Assembly (NCBI GenBank): GCA_947846985.1 | Contig: CANTUZ010000001.1 | Span: 37,348,727-37,412,726 of the forward strand | DNA length: 64,000 bases | Origin: Fratercula arctica | Taxonomy: Eukaryota; Chordata; Aves; Charadriiformes; Alcidae | Direction of reading: 5' to 3' | In this document: in pieces, positions 24,013 through 37,700 of the stretch | How the letters are laid out: each line of letters begins with the position of its first letter | Position numbering within the stretch: the stretch's first letter is position 1 | Notes under the pieces: generated by a model | Told to the model about the DNA's origin: nothing | Seen by the model: only the letters and a program-made list of their open reading frames with translations | The model's database searches: none | Position numbers and translations under genes: made by a program

Positions 24013-24175
24013 TTAGGTCAGGCCAAAAATCCATCTTGTCCTGTGTCCTGTCACTGAGAGAGGCCTGTTGCATGTTGAATTCCTGTTGAATGCCTAAGCA
24101 CAGGGCTGACATACATGATACTGTCCCAGAATGTACTCTTATCCTTTTCCCAGTCAACTGGCCTTCTCACGGAAT
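24013..24175 (-). mobile_element. Ancient CR1 3' UTR relic, antisense
   Basis: The plus-strand text aggtcaggccaaaaatccat followed by cttgtcctgtgtcctgtc resembles the complement of the 3' UTR of old amniote CR1 elements, the same group as at 1738-2432 (compare ctatctagtctaatgtcc). The resemblance to the family is from memory; only the short 3' end is present and no coding part follows. Confidence 0.5.
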
Positions 24176-24325
24176 TATCTGTTTTGTCTTACGTTGACTC
24201 CTGAATAGTTTCTTGTACAAAATTCCTAAGGAAAATTGTAGAAAGGACTGACCTGATATATATTACTTCAGTATCATAGATATGTGAATTGAAATCTGAT
24301 TTTAGATCTATATCTTTCGTCCACC

Positions 24326-24366
24326 AAAAAAAAAAAATCACAACCAACAACAAACAACAACAAAAA
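24326..24366. repeat. A12 and (CAA)n tract
   Basis: Low-complexity A/C sequence with CAA units. It produces a false hydrophobic-looking frame on the minus strand. Confidence 0.85.
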
Positions 24367-25575
24367 ACCCACAAAACCCCCCAAACACTATGAACATTGT
24401 TTATTTGTGAGTATAATAATGCTGTCAGAAGCATAAACTTATACAACTAGTTTTGAAAGTAAATCTAAGTCTGATTTACCATTCAAAACATTTTGGTTTG
24501 AATTTTGTTTCAGCATTTTCTGAAAATTTATACTGAAAAACAAAGACCACACAGCTCATTTTACATTTTCTACATCTACCACTAAAAGGAATAGAAAAGG
24601 TAGATCAGGGACAATAATGACAGAACATGATTTAAGTACTATGTTTTACTCACTGTGAGTTGTAGGATCTTAGTCACTATTCAGGCAAACGGTAGGTACC
24701 TACAAAAATGTCTGTAAGTCCCCAAAGTTTCATCTATTTCATAAAGAAATGGTGTGTAGGAAACAGTTCCTAGTGTTTCATTTGTAAATCTTTGGTTAAA
24801 ATCTGGCAGTGACAGGAATCTGGCAGTGCAAGTAATATTGTTTGACTTGCATCAATGTTTCTGCTTTTTTCTGGTTTTCCTTCTTTTGCATTTAAAAATT
24901 TTTCAAGGATATAATTATATCTCACAGCCTTGGGCACTTAAAGGCTGATGAAATCATGGTCATAGATGCTAATTTTGTGTGATTTTGGAGGCATGGGAGC
25001 CAAATACCAGTTATCAGATAATCGGGACGTAAAAATAAATCTGAAGGAAGGAAATAGAATCCAGGAAAAACATTCAACACCTGTGCATAATGCAAAGACA
25101 AAGGGCAAAATTTGCCCTACTGAAAGTCGGAACAAAACTCTACTGATACTTGAAATACATTAAAAGGTATCATCAAAGATGTTGAATTTTCCCACTATGG
25201 CATTCTGCAATGCTAGTCACTATGGTGAAATGTACCTACCCCTAAATGGATAGGTCTATTTATTCATGAGGTATGAAATATGGTAGCAATATCCTTTCAC
25301 AATTCTTTCATAATGCAGTTTAGGATGAATCCACTTCAGGAGGACGGTGTTTTCAGTGGAAAGAGTATTCTTTCTAATGACCTTACTTGTGAGAAGTGCT
25401 CAGGATGCTCAGTATCATTATCAAAATATCAAAATTCTTATGGGTGACATTTCTGAACATGCTAAAACCATAATATTCATTGGGAGGCTGAAGAAAACAA
25501 GATATCCCATAATTATAATGCTGACCTCTACTATCTGACACACAGAGAAGATTATAACTATATTAACAACATTGG

Positions 25576-25671
25576 AAAAAACAAAACAAAAAAAAACAGA
25601 AAAACAAAACAACAAAAACAAACAAACAAACAAAAAAAAAACCCAAAAAAACCAAAAAACCCAAACAAACC
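25576..25671. repeat. Long A/C low-complexity tract
   Basis: Nearly 100 bases of A with scattered C, including (AAAC)n units around 25615-25632. The minus-strand frames across it encode only Phe, Leu, Cys, Val and Trp runs and are artefacts. Confidence 0.9.
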
Positions 25672-26128
25672 TGTTTTCCCAAGTAGACATCTTATTCCCA
25701 CAACCTTTTTCAGTTTCTCAGGGATCAGAATTCTAATGCAGTCTGCCCAACAGTGCACCATTTATATAGCAATCCTATCTCTGTTGTGTGTAATATGGCT
25801 GCATTATGCTTCTTTACCTACAGGTTTGCAAATATGTTTGGGATCTGCTAATTGACACCAGTCTTAGGTGGATAACCCAGAATTTAAAAGACAATTGAAT
25901 TCCTATTCTGCTATGTTCTATTCAGACAAGTCATTATATCAGGTGGTGCCTACTTAATACCATGTAAAATCCACCCTTACACTGTCCAGACAAATAGAAA
26001 TGTCAGGATGAAAATGGAGTTATTAATGAAGTACCATTTACATTAATAGCCCCATTTATATAAGCATACCAGGCTAAGTTTATTGTGTTACTTCACTAAT
26101 TCTTCACTCTGATCTCATTCGGCGAAGG

Positions 26129-26146
26129 ATATATATATATATATAT
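26129..26146. repeat. (AT)9 microsatellite
   Basis: Nine AT units, uninterrupted. Confidence 0.9.
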
Positions 26147-26334
26147 TAATTTTGACATTTTTTTCTATCATCAGCTCTGCATGCAGCAAAAAGAAAAAGG
26201 GAAGTATTTGAATGTAGGTGATGGACCAAAAGAGATTTCCTTTACAATATGTCTTTTTACAATTACATGTACTGTAGATCTTTTTCCATCATCTTTTTAT
26301 CCTTTACAAGATATTTTGGATGAAGTTCATTCCA

Positions 26335-26390
26335 GGAGTGACTGTGCTGATTTCCACTGAGTCACACCTGGGATGAATTTGGCCCTTTGT
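26335..26390. repeat. Possible old amniote repeat relic
   Basis: The phrase gagtcacacctgggatgaat followed by ttggccc resembles a sequence seen in many copies in archosaur and turtle genomes. A related phrase occurs at 49898-49942. Family unknown; identification rests on memory and on the within-window similarity. Confidence 0.25.
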
Positions 26391-26725
26391 GTTCTCCTCA
26401 ACACTCAATTGTCACTTAAAAACTCTGAGCCATTTATTGGATTAAAAGAGTTCTTTTCCTGATCTCAGAGCTCTTCTAATTCTGTCTGTGACTCTTTTTC
26501 TCGGTTACGTGAAATGTTATCACATTCTGTTGACTGACATTCTCTGTGATATGTGTTGTTATGTAGTAAATTTATTAATCCCATGATAATTTTGTATGTT
26601 ATTGTAATTCCCTTAGCCACATAATGTGTACTTCTATCTTCGTAACACATATAAAAGCTAAATGGTATGTATGTGGATAATATTCAAAGAGTTCGGCTTT
26701 GTGCCTCTCTAATCCATATTTGACC

Positions 26726-26753
26726 AAAAAAAAAAAAAAATAAATAAATAAAA
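26726..26753. repeat. A15 plus (TAAA)n
   Basis: A run of A followed by TAAA units, similar in form to 12811-12841. Confidence 0.9.
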
Positions 26754-27282
26754 ATCTCCAGCTTCTTTGAACATAACCAAGGAATTATTTCTCCAAAAAC
26801 CTACTTAAAAGGACCACATTGACCAGGATTATAAAACAAGCTACTCTTTTGAATTAAAAATCTGAAACTTTTATCAGTGTTTCCATTTCAGCTTCTCCAC
26901 TGAAAATGGGCATGTTTCACTATAATTGTATCTTATTTGCAAATCCTTTCAAATTCAACCATACAGGCTGAAAAACAGTTACAGCCTTGATCTTAGTCTA
27001 TGAAGTAATGCTTCCTCAACCATATTTTTATTGTTTTATGATGGCTCTGATCCCTTGCCAGCCACGCCTTTCCTGCTCTGTGAACTCCTTTTTGCATCTG
27101 TGTCTTAAAAGCTGCCAACAGAAAAAGAGGAAAGCGATGCATCAAGAGGAACTGAGAAAAACATAACTAATCAGAGGACACACACAAAAGATCCCAGATA
27201 AAGAGGCAGTGATTAGTGATATGTTCTGTATGAATCCTTTTTCTATCATCTGACCACTTGTACCATCAAAAGAACGTCTTGG

Positions 27283-27330
27283 GAACTCCTCCACAATGAG
27301 GAGTTCAGGTCTCAATGGATGTTCAGGTCT
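27283..27330. repeat. Hairpin plus tandem decamer
   Basis: Perfect 9-bp arms gaactcctc (27283-27291) and gaggagttc (27298-27306) flank a 6-base loop. The decamer gttcaggtct occurs at 27303-27312 and again at 27321-27330. Confidence 0.75.
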
Positions 27331-28261
27331 TCATTGTATTTTTCCAAATACTGTTTTGCCACACATGACAGTTCTCACTTTTATATATATTTTTATAAGA
27401 ATTAGTGCTAGCCAAACGTACAGAACTGTATAAGATCAGTTATGTATTAAGGTAAAAAATGAAGAAAAAGTCATAAAGAAAACATAAACAAAAATTCTTT
27501 GAAGAATGAATGGCTATTGTAGAGGGCATGATCTGTGTCTTGCTACAGAGCATTAAAGGAAAAAGAGAAAAATCTAAAGTAATGTCTAATTGGTTATTTA
27601 TAATGGCCTCAGATCCCAGGATTTTTACTATTTTGCAAAGAATTATGGGTTATTTATAACCTCTTTTGCTGGAAGGCATGAATATTTCCTATATACTCCT
27701 TTTCTTTCAGGGCAAAGGCTATCATATGGCTCTGCAATATTTTAGACCTTTGCAGGGAAAGGGAGTTCTCTAGTTTGACCTTTCCATAAATCAGTATTAA
27801 TTCTTCATGAAATTATGATTATGAAGGAAATATTACAGTTTCAGGATCGACTTCTCTCCCAACAAGGCAAGACAGAACAAAAAGTTTGGTTTACAACAGC
27901 ACAGAACATCCCACTCTTCCCCCCATTAAGAGTTACACTCAAACCATCAGAGGCTACTTTGGTTTCTGAAACCTTGAGAAAAGGACTTTTGTTATACTTA
28001 TGCTTTGTCTTTAACTTGTTGCGTTCTTCAATACCATGATTATTTGTGCTTAGCAATAATTTAAATATATCAAAACTACTATTTAACATTAAAAAAGTGG
28101 TGGAAAACATCTTTATAATGATGAAGAGTAACCAAATATTGGGTTGAATGGTCAGAAGGTCAATGGAAGTAATTATTGCCTTCTATTTAGCACTTGTAGT
28201 CCACGTCTGGCTTGAGCTAGTGTTGAGCCCTTTAAGCTAGAAGAGGTATTGACCAAGTGAA

Positions 28262-28722
28262 GATAGCACAACAAAAGAGCTCTGGGATGGATAGGCGACT
28301 GGACATGACAAGACATGACTTGTCAGCAAAGGCTGAGAAACTTGAATTTGCCTAGACTCAAAAAGAGAAGGCTCAGGGAAGCTCTGATTGCTCTCAACTA
28401 CCTAATGGTGAGCTACAGGACAGGCAGAGGCAGACCCTTCTCATAGGCGCATCATGAAGAAAAAGATGCCATGATCATAAGTTGAAGCAAAGTAGTTCTC
28501 ACTAAATACAAGGAAAATAAATTTCATTATGAGAATGCTTAAGCACTGGAATGAAACAAGTTGCCCAGGGAGGCTGTGAAATGTTCATTTTGAGCCCCAG
28601 GTCCTGAGGAACCTGAACTATTTACAAAGCCAGCACTGGTTTGAGAAGGAAGTTGGACTAGAGGATCTATAAAGGTTCCTTTCAACCTAAAATATTCTAT
28701 GCTTCCATGAAGTATGGGGACC
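28262..28722 (+). mobile_element. Old, diverged CR1 3' fragment (GTTGGACTAGA type)
   Basis: A third kind of CR1 3' end. The coding relic includes aaaaagagaaggctcaggga and cactggaatgaaacaagttg, matching the EKRRL and HWNR blocks of other copies. The 3' UTR has agttggactagaggatct and ends with degraded tail units (tattctatgcttccatga at 28703-28720). No open frame survives, so it is older than the other avian copies in this window. Confidence 0.8.
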
Positions 28723-31700
28723 AACATTCTAAACAACCCAAATGTACCACCTAATAATTCAGTCACATAGCTCTCATACTTTTCCAACAGTGTACCTGAA
28801 TAGTGTAAAACACCTCTTTCAGATCTAGATTGTAACTTCTCCCCAGCTTCATAAATTGGTTTTGAAAATTGTGTGATGAGCTACAAAACACACCATGGCT
28901 TGTTCATTATTATCTTTATTAATTAAGGTCTTAGTTATGCAGTTTAGGCACAGCCCTACAGTGGAGCCTGTGCTTCCTGCCTCTCCCTGTGCACAAAAGA
29001 AATTTGCATATTATTAATTATTCATATATGTTTGCATTACATCTACAGCTAGGGGCTCTGTGGTGCAAAGCTCTGTTTAAACACACCCTTGGAATGATCC
29101 CACCCATCCCCAACAAATTAAAAGTCACAGGAGAGAAGACAGGCAAAACTCAGATGAAAGTACAAATCTACAAATGGGAAACTGTGTCTGACAGAGTTGC
29201 TTAAAGGCACCTACGACATTTACACAGGACATATTTTGGAGCCAGACAGATATTCATCAAGGATATTCTCAATGATTTAATCACAGGACTATTTCCTCCT
29301 CTCTTCTGCTCTTCTTCATGGTATGCCAGCTGGCTTCTTCGATAAAGGAAGAATCAGTTATAGCTCTGGCTATCCTACACTAGCTTGCAGGAGTAGGGAC
29401 AACTACTCTCTTTGGTTCTTTCTGAAATAAATTCCAGTTTTTGGCAAACGATGACAAATATCTTGTCTCTGTTTATTAATCACAAGTGAGACAGAATGGT
29501 TTTGCCTGCATAAGACACTCACCTACCCATCTACACCCTTCCTTAGGCGGTGGTGAAAAATAGCACTTTTAGGAGGCAGTTCATCACAACTAATTTAGAT
29601 CTCTACATTAGAATGAGATAAATTAAATCTTTCTTTACATACACTACAGAAGCAGTCTAGCTACAGTGTCTAGTACAGAAATAGAGTTTACAGATGAATC
29701 TCATACAGTTAGTAGATTGCAAAGTTAGTTACAAATAGCCTAATATTCATAAAAAGTGGTTGGCGATTTCAGCCAAGGTCTGTCTCTTGGCTCTTATTTC
29801 TGGAACACAAACCTTCTCTTTGCTATTTCAAGCAGACTGCTCAGTCATTATGTATACTGACTGCTCCAAAGACTGCCTCCTCTCTGATAGAAGACCTCAA
29901 CACACTCAATAGGTGTCAACCACAGACTTCATCTAAGATCGGGCACGTGACAGGGATTTCTCACATGGTGAGTAGTAAATCTAGCTCTTTGTGGTAGTGA
30001 CACAGCCTCACACAGTAAGGTCAACTCTGCAGCAGCTTAAATAAAAATAATAGTTTCCAATTACTTAACAATCCATTTCCATGCAGCTACCATGCATTTT
30101 CACTTGGTTAATTATTTTATTCATGCACTCAACATCATTCAAGTTATTATCACTATATGAATGACACACATCTGTTCACTTCCCATATTATCAAATGTTA
30201 GGTGTGATTATTTCCATGTCATCCTTCTACAGTAACACAGACTGTGTTAATTTTGTTAACCTGATGGACAACAGAAATCTTCCTTAATCTTCTGTTTATC
30301 TTCTTACCAAAAAAACTTCGCTTCAGTGACACAGCTACGTTAGGTAGGTTTCCTGATCTTTAGACCCACACAGTATTGCTTCAACCTACAATAATATCAA
30401 GTTCAACGTAAGAAAAAAACCCACAATAGGCAAAATGTCAGAATAAGAATACCTAACCTTTGTATTTGTTGTTTCTCGTAGACGTTGATGATACCGGTAG
30501 CTTTGAAAATCTGCTGTGATCTCCTCATTTCTGATGTTGATATTAATGTTCAGAACCATTTTAGGAAACTATGTCCAAAACCTCAATTCAAAACATTCTG
30601 TCATAAAAATGTGAGACTCAATAGTTGCATACAGGCCTATCAGTGGTCAAATCTTTGTCAGTTATGTACCACTTGGTCATCTTTAACCCATCTAGCAGAC
30701 CTGCACGCCAGAGCCATCAAAAAAGAAAGGAAGGCGTTTTCTACTGTTCTAGGTGTATGAAGTGGCTCTTTTTTAAGATGGCAACACTAGTCCCTATGCA
30801 CAGATGAGGCATTTTCCTCTCTCTCTTATGTCCATAGCCTGATTCAGTAAGCATTCTCCCAGACTGGCTTATTGATAGAACTCCCTGCACAGCAGCAATC
30901 AGAGGATACAGCCTTACGTTGCAATGGGAGTGATAATAAGATGCATGCAAAATGTATAAAACATATATTTGGCTGTTTCTCTCTTCCCAGAAGAAAAAAA
31001 AAATTGAGACATTCGAGGTTTTGCTTTATGGGTGGCTTTTTTCTTCCACCAGAAAATAATTCCTAATGAAAAGGAAAAGTCTGTTTTCAATTTTCTTTTG
31101 TATTGAATTCCTAATGAACATGTCTGTGCCAGCAGAAGCTAATGGCAATTTATGGATATTAATAGGGAGTTGGAGCAGGAAATGTATCAGCTTTTACCCT
31201 ATTCCCTAGCTGAGGTATCCCAGACAGAATAGTTACAATCTTTACGACCCAAAAAAAACTATTACCCAAAACTTCTGAAACTTTCATATTTCGAACTATT
31301 TCAGGGAGCAAAATTTTCACAAGGTCATCTAATCCTGGAACAGTAATGGCTATCTGCCACTTAAAGCAGAGTTTGACAAGCACAAGCCGTTACCAGAAGA
31401 ACTCTTGAGGCTGTTGAATGTTCGAGTAATGGATAAGTTTAATTACTTAGGTAACACGAAATGGGGGGGGGAGAACTTTATTGTGTAGAAGACAACTTCA
31501 TAACACACAGAATACAAACTCAAGCTTGAAAGGATGACCTCTTCCATCTGCAGTTCACTAACAGCATGGAATGGTTTGAGAATGGAGAAAAATAAAACTT
31601 GGGTCCACTAATCTTATGCATTATACTAGGGAAGATTCACGTCCAGAGGAAGAAAAAGAAAGTTATTTAAAGGATAACTGCAAAATTAACAGATGAAAGA

Positions 31701-34700
31701 TATAAGTATATGTCATTACTCTAACAAAGGAGGAACTCAAATGAAACAGGTATTTACCTCATGAGGAAAAAAAGAACAAAGCAAACCACTGCCAACTGTT
31801 AAAATGATTGCTGAAGGGTTACAGCAGCATGACCCTGCCCAAATTAGTCAGTCAGGAAAGCATCCACAGAGAAAAAAAATCCTATGAAAGGTAAATCCCA
31901 TATAAAAAGGAGGAAATAATACAAAATGTGGAGAGCTGAGGGGAGTATAGCAGCTGTAGGTTTGCTGCAGACATGGTATTATAAGGGAAGTGTCATGCTT
32001 GCATTTTAGTACAGTATTTCTAATGTTCAAAGTCATGACATAATCAGAACCACTATAAAGTTCCAATTGTTATGTTTCACAGAGACTCACAGCAAGACCT
32101 CAGGTATTGACAATGCCCAAGACTAATGGTGTCATATGACCATGCCCTGAGAGTGCATTAGGCTGGGAGCCATTGAAGCATCCTAGCACATCTATCTCCC
32201 TCCCCACCCATTTTTCATACAAAAGAAATCTGGGGTTGCAGAACAAAAGGGAACTACACTGTAGTTTCACAAAGTTTCAGGTTTGGATTGTTAGGAGACC
32301 AGGACCCTGGAGACTCTAGTGAAAAGAAGATCAATTTATATGTAGCTTAAAAACAAAAGATCTCTGTAAGACCACTTGGTCTCTGATGGAGCAGTTAAAA
32401 GCTGGGTTAAAACTGACATTCCTGGAAATAGAGATGAAAACAGAAAGGTTTAAAAAGTAATGATTCATTTTGTGTCTGCAAGCCACAGTTACCTTCGGAA
32501 AAGAAGACAGAGGAAACTTGCCGATAACAGCTGGTCTTAAAGCACTTAATGTTTGTAGTATTTTGCGGTTAATTCAGGTAGATGAGGCTCAGGCAGAGGA
32601 GGCTAACTACAGAGATATAATACAGAGATTTGAGAAGTGTTGCTCATTACATAAAAATGAAACACATCAGCAATGCATTTCTAAGCAGCGAGCAAAAAAA
32701 ACCAAAACATAGAACTGCTCATGTGTGAAAAGCTAATGTAGCAATTCAGGGACAAACTGAATCTTTGATAATATCAGATCATGATTGGAATCTGGAATAA
32801 AACAGTCTAAAGGAGAAATTAATGTAAGACTCAGATGTAACTCTTGACCAGAGATTATGATTTGTCTAGCACAGAGAGTTACACAGACCAGACAAACCCA
32901 TGGACTGCAGACAGTCCTCTGAGACTTGCAGACATGGTTGAGAATCCAGAATACTGCAAGAAAGGACACCTGAGGCAGAAAAGCATCCAGAGGTCAAAGT
33001 AAGAATCTATTGAAACCAGAACATGATGCTTCACATGCTGTGGTAAACAGCTGGAGTCAGTTGAAACAACTGAGCCCCAGGATATGGCAAAACCAGAACT
33101 AATAGACTTACTGCCATCTGACAGCAGTCAACCTTATTTCTCACAGGAAACACCATCCCCACTCCTGCATTGTCCCAGGACTGCATGCAGGGCATCTCTA
33201 AGATTAAATCACACATTCCTATTTAGTTGTAATTAGCATCTGGGTCATACAGATTTAAAATTTTACATTATGGTACATTATATGTTAACTACTGGGCTCC
33301 TGTCATTAAGTTTGGCTACAGAGGAAAGAGGAGAACGTGTCTTTAAGAAGCCCTGATACAAGCTATTTAAAACTAGATGTTAATATAATCTCAATGTATA
33401 AAAGGCTAAGCAGCGACAATTTACTCACTGAAAGATCCCAGATTTAACTGCCTTACTCTCAGTGATGTAAGCAATGCTCAACCCATATCCTGTCCCTGTT
33501 TAGTTAAATAATATAGATGCAGATAACTGGACTGAACTAGTACTCGCAGTCTGAGGAAAATCCTGTCTTTAAAATGTTTGTTCAGACACCTTCCCTTGTT
33601 TCTGAGACCTGCACTTTGTGGTTAACCTAAGGTCTGTGAAGAAAGGTGGAACGTGGGTACATGCTGAGAGATAAAGAAGGTTACAGACTGAGTATATCTT
33701 TCTCAGAGATATCAGCATCTGACAGTAAGAGGTACTTACATCTGCAAAAGAACTAAACAGAGACCAGATAAGTTGTGAAAGACCAGGCAAGATAGGCACT
33801 GACAAAAATTCCTTTAGATAGTCCAGGAGGACTGCATCCATACCTCATTTCAAAAAATGAACATTTTTCTTAAGAAATAATTCAGTGACGGATATCTTTG
33901 ATGGTCGAAAAGGCTGTATCATCAGTGCTTTCTTTTTTTTTCCCCCAGCTCAGGTCTCTAAGTAGGCTCTAAAAGACATCATCAAAACCTATCCTTGAAA
34001 TGAAATGGGTACCTGAGTAAACTTAAACTTCGAAGTTTTAAAGGCCTTCCTTCAAGCCTGTATGTTTCCTTGAAGCTTGAGATCTGTCAACTTTTATATG
34101 GTACAATGAGGAGTATCATGTAGAATAATGAGGCATTCTCAAATGAAAGGTTAAAACAGATCCAGCATAAAGCCTCATACAAGACACACACAGTATTGTG
34201 AACATTCTTAAGCTGTATAAACTCATGTAGTCAATCTGTTTGTCTCTCATATTATCGATATACTTTTATATAAATTTACTGTGATTTGCTGTGATACTCA
34301 ATTCATTTTTCAAGTCTATTATTTCAGTGTAATATTATGAGAAAAAGAAGCATTTAAAAATACAACTGCCTTACCCAGATGATCATTCGTTTCTACAAAA
34401 AAGAGAAAGCCATTATAAGAAGACAAGACCATATATGAAAAGTAAATACATCATCATGGTTATACATATCAAATATACGATGTATGAGGAAACTATATTC
34501 TCTATGCAAAAGAGACATTCTACTCTACAATTTCAAACTGAGTACATTTTTATCTTTCATTTTGGATAGCTTTTATCATATTCACACTTTTCTACTTTGC
34601 TCAGAAATAATGAACGACTTCAAAAGGTTATATTTTTAGTTGAAAAGACTTTCAAATGAATTCTAATTTTTTATATTTTTTTTTTAAAGAAAGAAACAAA

Positions 34701-37700
34701 AACTTGGAGAAAAGGGGAAAATGTATGGCAAAGTTACAATACAACATCTCCTCTTGCCTCCAGTGAATGCTTATTTTCTGTTATGATGTAAAGGGCACAA
34801 AGGTATACAAGATCAATTTTGGTATCTGTGAAAACTGTACAGAAATATGGTTAATACCAGATAATAGAAAAAGAACCAGTAGCACTTAGATTTGTCAGCT
34901 AGCACAAAGAAGCTAAATAACTCTTACTAGCTGTCTCAGTAGAGCAGATAGTTTGTGTCAAATGCTAAGAAGCCACCTTCCCCCATAAGCAATTTTCAGA
35001 CAGTTGAATCCACAATGCTAAAGCCAGTTTATAGTTGCTTTTAGTTTTGTTTCCATTACTGAAACAGACAATTTTTACACTGCCTTGGTCTCTCTTATAA
35101 ATTATTCCTACAAACACTTACACGTGAGTAACTTTATGTGAGTCATTCTCTTAGTAAAGCTCTATACATACGTACATAATTATCTGCAAGATCGGGCCAC
35201 TGAACTGTGTGTAGAACACAGAAAACATTATCCTCTGCTCACCGGCAGAAACTGAGCACACCACAGAGAGCCAGAATACCTTGTCATTTGTAAAGAATAA
35301 TGCCTCAAATCCATATACAATATAATGAAAATCCTCTTAATATTACTAAGCACAGTATGCCTGCTTACAGACTTCCATATATATTTGAAGTACTATGTAT
35401 ACAAAGCCCCTGAATGCCTTCTAGCTCCTAAGTAGCATAATCCTGATCATAAGATTGATTGTTTGCGGAACACTAGAGTTGGAAGCCAGCATGGCTTACG
35501 GTGAATCATTCATGGCCAATTCGAGATCTGAAATGACAGTGGTTAAAAATTAAGCAGTTAATAATCAACAACTGCCTGAAATACTATTTTGAAGTGAACA
35601 TTTGTATGCTATTCGCTCATTTCAAAACACCTGGCACTAAGAGAAGAATACTTTTTCAAATAGTTGAGCTTTTGCCAGTGTACTGGTTTGCCTTGTTTTT
35701 CAAATGTTTTGCTGATTTATGGATTCTTTTAAAACAAGAATTTTTCTTCTGTGGGCATATCATAATAGAAAACAGAAAGTTGACTAAAGCTCTGCACAAG
35801 CCTTGAAAGAGGTCTGTCTAAAAGCTATTGTATAAAACAAACCCCGTAGAATTTTCATACCGGTTGAATCACATGCAAACAACCAGAAGGAAGACAGAAG
35901 AGAGACAAATTTGAATGAGGGACATCAAGTCAATGAAGAAAATTATGCTCCTTGGCCAAGAAGCCAAAATAACATTACAATAAAGATGACACTATAAATC
36001 ATAATGAGTAGACCCAAATTGCATATAACTCTGAAGATTTTCTTATCACATCTCCCATTGAGTTACAGAAACAACGTGCTCGGGGTCAGAAGGATGTAAT
36101 CAGGACATGATGTGGTCCACCGAGTTCAAGAAGAAAAATATCGCAGACCTGTTGCTGTAAATTGTAACTGGTGATAAAAGCAGCAGACCTGTCTGGACTA
36201 GAGAAGAAATTACCTATAAAAGTCTACTCAAATGTCTGGAAAACATAGAACCACATTTTTTCAAAGTAAAGGAAACACAATGAAATATAAGCAATATGTC
36301 CTGCAAGAATCTTCAGGAATGTATTTTGAAAGTCAAACCATTTCACTTTTTGGCAATTAATTATTTAAAAAGCAACAACTAACAATAAATGAACATGGAA
36401 TGTATGATATTGAAGTTCTTTGTGAATTGTAGCTCTCTGGTGGCATCTCATACCAAAATGTTTCCCATAACAGCAACCAGCTACACCATTTAGTGGTGTT
36501 TTAGACTGTGGCACTCTAGGTGTTTAACTCTCCTTTTGTACTGATGGTCTGCACAAGCCTATACACACTCTATACTTTGAAAACTTCATTAGTGCATTGG
36601 CTTCAAGCAGAGCCACTCTGTCCTGAACTTCACCCCTGAAGTACTGAATTGAAACGATTCTTTGCAATGTTTCCTTAAAATAAAACAAAGGTATTAATCC
36701 ATTAGCCTTGGACATAAACAAATGTCATCACCTGCCAGATAATTCTATACAACTTTTTAATCACTGCTATAATAAGTAATGTTTTCTTTTGTCTACTGTG
36801 CAGTTCAATTAGCACACACTGCAAAGGAAATACTGCACTTTCACTTGCAAGACATGTCATTTTTATACTTGATTAAATTTTTGTGGAATGTGGAAAAAAT
36901 ATATCCTTTATTTTCTAGTTTCTATGTTAAGGATAGTTTTTCAGTGGAGAAGGTTGTTTGCTTTGTTTAAATAAATCCTTGATCAAAGGTGTTTATCTTG
37001 TGTTTTCAGAAGAGAAGCATCGCAGACTAAAGCAATGAATATATAAAGAGAGAGGCAAATTCGAGAAATAAACTCTGTGACAGCAGCATACTGATTGGCC
37101 GGCAGTTTGAGATACTGAGAAATGTTTTGACTCTGCATCTAAAGACAGATATTTATATTTAAGATAAATGTATGCATGATTCACCCAGGGATGTATATTT
37201 CCTCTAGTAAAAAGGGGCTAAACCCTATTGAGAGTTGCACCTTCAGTTTGCAGATTTGAGGGTATGATTCAGCTCTATGTACAATGAGTAAATCCATTCC
37301 CTTGTCCTGAGATAATAAAAATTTTCTCGTAGCGATGTGATGTGAAGCAGAATTACTGGAACTGTTTGTAATAGCATAGAGGTCTATCTTACTGTTTATT
37401 TGGCTCATGACCTTCTAGCTATGGCTAAAGTTAAAAATGCTGGAAGCGGTAGTGGTTTTAAGTCAACAAATGTAGCTATTCCAAAATATCACTCATTTCA
37501 CAAAATGCACTGAGAAGCTAAAAAAAATAAAAATAAAATATCAGGTTCTTCTGCTTTCTATCAAGGGTTCAGAAGTGACATTCATTAAAGTTTGTAATTC
37601 TCTACAGTTTTGAGGTCCACAATTCTGAAGTGATGTAGTACAGAAGCCGTTACGGTACATACTTATACATTGTATTATAAATACATTGTGTTACATTTGT

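Larger units (their letters stand above)
24176..28261. other. AT-rich unique sequence with microsatellites
   Basis: No gene is recognised. It holds an A/CAA tract (24326-24366), a long A/C low-complexity tract (25576-25671), (AT)9 at 26129-26146 and A15 plus TAAA units at 26726-26753. A small hairpin lies at 27283-27306. A possible old amniote repeat relic lies at 26335-26390. Confidence 0.5.

Noticed and set aside
25421..25761. Hydrophobic minus-strand frames as membrane proteins
   Set aside because: They are the complement of an A/C low-complexity tract.
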